In this document: in pieces, positions 5,662-8,878 of the stretch
Numbering within the stretch: the first letter of the stretch is position 1
Layout of the letters: each line of letters starts with the position of its first letter
NCBI GenBank assembly: GCA_002293605.1
Contig: DBDO01000185.1
Location: forward strand, 1-8,878
Origin: Desulfovibrionaceae bacterium UBA930
GTDB lineage: Bacteria; Desulfobacterota; Desulfovibrionia; Desulfovibrionales; Desulfovibrionaceae
DNA: 8,878 nt
Direction: 5' to 3'
Notes under the pieces: model-generated
The model's input: only the letters and a program-made list of their open reading frames with translations
The model's database searches: none
What the model was told of the DNA's origin: nothing
Made by a program: the position numbers and the translations under genes

Positions 5662-6807
5662 TCAGCCCAGGGCTTCCCCCAGCAGTTCCGCAAAGCGTTC
5701 GCACCCCACGGTGACGGCATTTTCCATTTGTCCGGCCAGATCACCGGTTACGGTTTTATCCGCGAGCACCTTGTTTACGGCCCGGTGAATCATGGCCGCA
5801 GCTTCGGGCAGGCCCATGTGTTCGAACATCATGGCGGCGGAAAGGATGAAACTGCACGGGTTGGCCTTGTCCTTGCCTGCGATGGCAGGGGCTGTGCCGT
5901 GCGTGGCCTCGAAAAAGGCCAGGCTGTCGGACATGTTCACGCCGGGGGCCATGCCGAGCCCGCCCACTTGGGCTGCCAGGGCATCAGAGATATAGTCTCC
6001 GTTCAGGTTCGGCGTGGCGATTACACTGTAGTCGCGCGGATGCAGCAGCACTTCCTGGAACAGGGCATCGGCGATGCGGTCTTTTACCACTACCTTGCCT
6101 GCCTCGGGCGCATCTTCCGTGCAGCAGACAGCGGCAAACTCCTCACGGGCAACTTCGTAGCCCCATTCCCGAAAAGCGCCTTCCGTAAACTTCATGATAT
6201 TGCCCTTGTGCATCAGGGTCACACTGCCCCGCCCGCGATCGCGGGCAAAGGCGATAGCCTTGCGCACCAGGCGTTTTGTGCCCTTTTCCGTCATGGGCTT
6301 GAGCCCGATGCCTGCCTCCTGGCTTACGGCCACGCCCATGCTGTCGCGCAGAAAGGCCAGGAGCTTTTTCGCCTCGGGCGAGCCGCTTTTATATTCAATG
6401 CCCAGATAGAGATCTTCCGTATTTTCCCGAAAAATGACCATATCCACATATTCCGGGTGCTTCAGCGGCGAGGCTATGCCCGGAAAATAACGGATGGGGC
6501 GGATGCAGGCATACAGATCCAGGGTCTGGCGCAAGGTCACGTTCAGGCTGCGAAAACCCTTGCCCACAGGCGTCCCCAAAGGCCCCTTGATAGCCAGGGC
6601 TGCGCTTTTCAGGGCTTCCAACGTGGCTGCGGGCAAAAGCTCGCCAGTTTCCCGCAGGGCCTTTTCTCCGGCAAGCAGTTCCTGCCAGTCCACTTGATGA
6701 TTGCCGCCATAGGCCTTGTCCAGCGCGGCGTCCAGCACGGGCCGCGCGGCCTTCCAAATTTCAGGACCGATGCCATCGCCTTCAATAAAAAATACGCTAT
6801 GCTGCAT
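5662..6807 (-). CDS. icd: Isocitrate dehydrogenase, homodimeric bacterial type
   Basis: The enzyme oxidatively decarboxylates isocitrate to 2-oxoglutarate in the (often incomplete) TCA route that supplies glutamate. I chose the ATG at 6807 (381 residues): it places the conserved VFFIEGDGIGPE at residues 5-16 and has AGAGG nine bases upstream, whereas the ATG 20 codons earlier adds an unconserved tail. Substrate residues are present: SLNVTLRQ at 87-94, R103, FRENTEDLYLGIEY at 126-139, MHKGNIMK at 199-206, and metal-binding Asp in NLNGDYISDALAAQ (D271, D275). Aligned by eye with E. coli Icd, the four NADP determinants K344, Y345, Y391 and R395 are replaced by A308, I309, G355 and G359 (HGTAPAIAG and TVTGDLAGQ). 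It also lacks the Asp typical of NAD-dependent relatives at the first position, so cofactor choice is open. Isopropylmalate dehydrogenase is unlikely given the SLNVTLRQ and MHKGNIMK segments. It lies 201 bases downstream of argJ on the same strand; both supply glutamate/arginine metabolism. Confidence 0.92.
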   Translation of the reverse strand: MQHSVFFIEGDGIGPEIWKAARPVLDAALDKAYGGNHQVDWQELLAGEKALRETGELLPAATLEALKSAALAIKGPLGTPVGKGFRSLNVTLRQTLDLYACIRPIRYFPGIASPLKHPEYVDMVIFRENTEDLYLGIEYKSGSPEAKKLLAFLRDSMGVAVSQEAGIGLKPMTEKGTKRLVRKAIAFARDRGRGSVTLMHKGNIMKFTEGAFREWGYEVAREEFAAVCCTEDAPEAGKVVVKDRIADALFQEVLLHPRDYSVIATPNLNGDYISDALAAQVGGLGMAPGVNMSDSLAFFEATHGTAPAIAGKDKANPCSFILSAAMMFEHMGLPEAAAMIHRAVNKVLADKTVTGDLAGQMENAVTVGCERFAELLGEALG

Positions 6808-6961
6808 TGTTCGGTGCCTCTTTGTTTTTTTGAAAATTGCAGGCTGAAGCCAAAAGGTGCCGCACAAGGGGCAGCGCCTCCAGAAAATTCTTGAAGCAAG
6901 CGCTGATTAATGGGCTTTTCTTAGGGTCAGCCTCTATTAATTTGCTGGGAGGAATCATTTC

Positions 6962-7001
6962 CCCCAGACGGGGTTTGAGCGGTAGCCCCAAATGAATGGG
7001 G
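6962..7001 (-). other. Two small hairpins just after argJ
   Basis: CCCCA-AATGAA-TGGGG (6986-7001) and CCCC-AGAC-GGGG (6962-6973) lie in the 201-base argJ-icd gap, starting 8 bases past the argJ stop. No T-run follows on the minus strand, so termination is doubtful. The rest of the gap (6808-6961) is comparatively AT-rich and presumably carries the icd promoter, but I could not pick one. Confidence 0.3.
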
Positions 7002-7008
7002 TCTGAAC

Positions 7009-8193
7009 CTAACTTCTGTAATCCGCGTTAATCGACACGTATTCGTGGGTCAGGTCCGAGGCCAGCAGGCTATAGGCCCCCGGCCCGGTCCCCAGGGAGA
7101 TATCCAGGGGGAGATCGCGTTGCTCCAGCGGTTCTTTGAGCAGGGCGTCAAAATCCAGGTCTGTGGGCTGTCCGTTTTTAAAGAGTTCCACGCCGCACAG
7201 GGCCACGCGTACCTCTTCCGGATTGAAATGCACGCCGGAGCGCCCGAGCGCGCAGACAATGCGGCCCCAGTTGGCGTCCTTGCCGTACATGGCGGTTTTT
7301 ACCAGGGGGGAATGCCCCACGGTACGCGCGGCGATTTCGGCGTCCTTATCCGAGGGCGCGCCTGTAACGGCAATGTGCATGACCTTGGTGGCCCCTTCGC
7401 CGTCCCGCACCAGTTTGTAGGCAAGGTCGGCCAGCACCCGGGTCAGGGCAGCTTCCAGAACCTCCAGATCGCGGCCCGTCACTGTGACGCCGGAAGCACC
7501 GTTAGCCAGCCCGTACAGGGTATCGTTGGTGCTGGTGTCTCCGTCCACGGTGGCCCGGTTGAAGGTCTTGTCCACGGCGCGGCGGAACATGGCCTGCCAG
7601 TCCTCCGGGGCCACAAAGGCATCGCATAAAAGCATGGAGAGCATGGTCGCCATATTCGGGCAGATCATGCCCGCCCCTTTGGCCACTCCTGCCAGCAGCA
7701 CGGATTTGCCGTTAAAGTCGAGCCGCTCTCCTGCGTATTTGGGGAAGGAATCCGTAGTCATGATGGCCGAGGCAAAGTCTTCCAAGGTGGCTGTGCCAAG
7801 ATTGGCAGCCAGGGCGGGTACGGCCTTTTCCCACAAGGACATGGAGAACTGCGCCCCGATAACGCCTGTGGAGGCGGGCAGAATATCATGGGCTTCAAGT
7901 CCGGCGGCAAGAGCGGTCAGGGCCGCAGCGCGTTTGCAGTTGGCCAGGCCCTGGCTTCCGGTGCAGGCATTGGCCTGGCCGGTGTTGATCAGCACGGCCC
8001 GGGCGCTTTGTTTGCGCTTCACAATATCCTGGCCGACCAGCACAGGCGCGGCCTTGAAAAGATTGGTGGTAAAAACGCCTGCGGCCGAGGCGGAGGAGTC
8101 GCTTACGGCAAGCGCCAGATCCTTGCGGCCCGGCGTTTTAAAGCCCGCCGAAGCAACGGCAAGGCGGAACCCTTTGGGAATGGCGGTAAACAT
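7009..8193 (-). CDS. argJ: Bifunctional ornithine acetyltransferase / N-acetylglutamate synthase ArgJ
   Basis: ArgJ transfers the acetyl group from N-acetylornithine to glutamate (fifth step of the cyclic arginine pathway); many versions also make N-acetylglutamate from acetyl-CoA. The 394-residue length is typical. It is an N-terminal-nucleophile enzyme that cuts itself into two chains, and the site is visible as KGAGMICPNMATML at 172-185, with predicted cleavage between A182 and T183, T183 becoming the nucleophile. Other family residues are T109-G110 (oxyanion pair, PASTGVIG), K172, E266 in RDGEGATK, and the C-terminal SINADYRS, which carries the conserved Asn and ends with Ser at 394. TVDGDTSTNDT at 215-225 is also characteristic. 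The ATG at 8193 has AAAAGGG about 8 bases upstream. Mono- or bifunctional status cannot be decided from sequence. No ARG box was recognised in the 227-base gap to the tRNA gene. Confidence 0.96.
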   Translation of the reverse strand: MFTAIPKGFRLAVASAGFKTPGRKDLALAVSDSSASAAGVFTTNLFKAAPVLVGQDIVKRKQSARAVLINTGQANACTGSQGLANCKRAAALTALAAGLEAHDILPASTGVIGAQFSMSLWEKAVPALAANLGTATLEDFASAIMTTDSFPKYAGERLDFNGKSVLLAGVAKGAGMICPNMATMLSMLLCDAFVAPEDWQAMFRRAVDKTFNRATVDGDTSTNDTLYGLANGASGVTVTGRDLEVLEAALTRVLADLAYKLVRDGEGATKVMHIAVTGAPSDKDAEIAARTVGHSPLVKTAMYGKDANWGRIVCALGRSGVHFNPEEVRVALCGVELFKNGQPTDLDFDALLKEPLEQRDLPLDISLGTGPGAYSLLASDLTHEYVSINADYRS

Positions 8194-8377
8194 ACGGCGT
8201 ACCCTTTTCAGAAAGGCAAAGCAGGTTATTCAGAGCGCGTCCTGTCGGCAGGGCCGGTAAGGCGCGCTCCGACTATGCCGCATTGGCGCGCCGGAGTCGA
8301 GAAAAAAGCAGGTAGGTTGTTTACGGCAGCAAGCGGGCTTCCGGACAAAAAAAAATGCGGCAGGCCCGAAAAAGTCC

Positions 8378-8406
8378 TTGCCAAGGGCGGGGACAAGGCG
8401 TAAATA
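8378..8406 (+). promoter_or_regulatory. Likely sigma-70 promoter of tRNA-Leu
   Basis: TTGCCA (8378-8383, five of six consensus bases) is 17 bases from TAAATA (8401-8406, partial -10 match). Transcription would begin near 8413, about eight bases before the mature tRNA 5' end. The position and spacing fit, but the -10 is weak. The rest of the argJ-tRNA gap (8194-8377) must hold the argJ promoter on the other strand, which I could not identify. Confidence 0.5.
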
Positions 8407-8420
8407 GACTCTCCACACGC

Positions 8421-8507
8421 GCCGAAGTGGTGGAATTGGTAGACACGCCAGGTTCAGGGTCTGGTCCTCGCAAGGGGGTGAAGGTTCGAGTCCTTTCTTC
8501 GGCACCA
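8421..8507 (+). tRNA. tRNA-Leu (anticodon CAG)
   Basis: The 87-base gene folds as a class II (long variable arm) tRNA. The acceptor arms are GCCGAAG (8421-8427) and CTTCGGC (8497-8503), followed by discriminator A and a genome-encoded CCA (8505-8507). The anticodon stem CCAGG/TCTGG closes the loop TTCAGGG with anticodon CAG at 8455-8457, reading CUG, a preferred Leu codon in this GC-rich window. The T loop is TTCGAGT (GGTTCGAGTCC region). The long variable arm is TCCTCGCAAGGGGGT-like. It appears to be a single-gene transcript bounded by its own promoter and terminator. Confidence 0.97.
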
Positions 8508-8510
8508 TTT

Positions 8511-8528
8511 GAATCTCCACAGAGATTC
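8511..8528 (+). other. Short hairpin directly after the tRNA
   Basis: GAATCTC-CACA-GAGATTC forms a perfect 7-bp stem beginning three bases after the tRNA CCA end. It probably belongs to the 3' trailer that is removed during tRNA maturation. Confidence 0.45.
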
Positions 8529-8535
8529 ATAGAAG

Positions 8536-8578
8536 GCCGGAAAGCTAGCAATAACAAGCTTTCCGGCTTTCTCTTTGT
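8536..8578 (+). terminator. Rho-independent terminator of tRNA-Leu
   Basis: A perfect 11-bp stem, GCCGGAAAGCT (8536-8546) with AGCTTTCCGGC (8557-8567), encloses a 10-base loop and is followed by TTTCTCTTTGT. The GC-rich base and U-rich tail give a good intrinsic terminator for the plus strand. Confidence 0.88.
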
Positions 8579-8601
8579 CCAAAGAATTCTTATTCGGATT
8601 C

Positions 8602-8634
8602 TACATAGAAATTGCCTCCTGCAATTTCTATGTA
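8602..8634. repeat. Perfect 14-bp AT-rich inverted repeat
   Basis: TACATAGAAATTGC and its exact reverse complement flank the loop CTCCT. It lies between the tRNA terminator and the adhesin-like fragment. It has no T tail on the plus strand and is unlikely to be a second terminator for the tRNA. The adjoining TTTCTATGTATCGGC resembles part of the element in front of cheV read on the other strand (ATTTCATACATCGGC). Confidence 0.7.
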
Positions 8635-8651
8635 TCGGCTGCGGCGCGGGC

Positions 8652-8878
8652 GTGAATGGTGAGGTATACGGCGGCCTTGCCGAGAGCTTGGCTTTGGGCC
8701 TGTCCGGAGACGGCACAACCGATAACAACACGATTATTATCAGTGGTAGCACCATGCTCACCGTGACCGGCTTTGCGGGCCTGACCGAGAACACTAACGG
8801 TACCGGCAGGTCTTCCATTGTCAACGTGGGCATTGGCGGAGCCGCTTCACCCCTCCGCCAGGGGCCTGAGGCCCCTGG
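8652..8878 (+). pseudogene. Fragment resembling a repeat-rich autotransporter/adhesin passenger
   Basis: One plus-strand frame stays open from before 8652 to the window end and reads VNGEVYGGLAESL, GDGTTDNNTIIISGSTMLTV and NGTGRSSIVNVGIGGA. The Gly/Thr/Asn/Ser-rich pattern with alternating beta-strand segments (NTIIISGS, MLTVTG, SSIVNVGIG) is characteristic of beta-helical passenger domains of large surface autotransporters or filamentous adhesins. No start codon with ribosome-binding site and no signal peptide precede it; the frame simply emerges from the hairpin region after the tRNA terminator. It then runs into a GC hairpin of intergenic-repeat type at 8858. I therefore read it as a decayed or displaced remnant, but it could also be a variable cassette or the start of a gene continuing beyond the edge. 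Confidence 0.4.
8858..8878. repeat. GC hairpin at the right edge
   Basis: CCAGGGGCC-TGA-GGCCCCTGG is a perfect 9-bp stem with a 3-base loop, preceded by CTCCG. Its layout and flanking CCGCCAG match the imperfect hairpin at 5525-5545, so it is probably another copy of the same dispersed intergenic repeat. Confidence 0.6.

Noticed and set aside
5641..6894. Plus-strand 417-residue open frame opposite icd
   Set aside because: Icd on the minus strand is complete with conserved active-site motifs; the plus-strand frame is its shadow.
6797..6991. Possible small 64-residue protein between argJ and icd on the minus strand
   Set aside because: It overlaps the icd start in another frame, its composition is unremarkable, and I see no strong ribosome-binding site or known domain. 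It cannot be fully excluded.
8230..8520. Minus-strand reading frame of 96 residues across tRNA-Leu (MVPKKGLEPSPPCEDQTLN...)
   Set aside because: This peptide is simply the antisense translation of the tRNA-Leu gene, a well-known spurious ORF type.

Overview
The window looks like chromosomal DNA from a GC-rich anaerobic delta-proteobacterium, most likely a Desulfovibrio-type sulfate reducer. The basis is the mix of genes: an indolepyruvate:ferredoxin oxidoreductase, a PaaK-type ligase, a CheV with a typical N-terminus, a GrpE with a cysteine-bearing N-terminal extension, and a short bacterial isocitrate dehydrogenase. The genus is an inference, not something the sequence proves.

Layout. From 3248 down to 1 on the minus strand lie a phenylacetate-CoA ligase-like gene, a small membrane-anchored TPR-like gene and the first 365 codons of iorA, which runs off the left edge. 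iorA follows the TPR-like gene by 11 bases and its ribosome-binding site overlaps that gene's stop codon. IorA makes aryl-acetyl-CoA from aromatic 2-oxo acids and PaaK-type enzymes interconvert aryl-acetate and its CoA ester, so the block probably handles aromatic amino-acid breakdown. Divergently, grpE (3397-4200) and cheV (4505-5491) lie on the plus strand. Convergent to cheV are icd (6807-5662) and, upstream of it, argJ (8193-7009), both on the minus strand. A tRNA-Leu(CAG) gene with a plausible promoter and a strong terminator follows at 8421-8507 on the plus strand. The last 230 bases read like a piece of a repeat-rich autotransporter or adhesin passenger without a visible start.

The gene content is mostly housekeeping, and I do not see a clear new defence, mobile or biosynthetic system. 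The unusual part is in the gaps. A 153-base multi-hairpin element with near-perfect terminal inverted repeats sits in front of cheV. A perfect 21-bp inverted repeat and a cluster of smaller GC hairpins lie between cheV and icd. A 14-bp AT-rich hairpin and a GC hairpin flank the adhesin-like fragment. Some of these share sequence and look like dispersed intergenic repeats. The other point worth checking is the isocitrate dehydrogenase, which lacks all four residues that give the E. coli enzyme its NADP preference.
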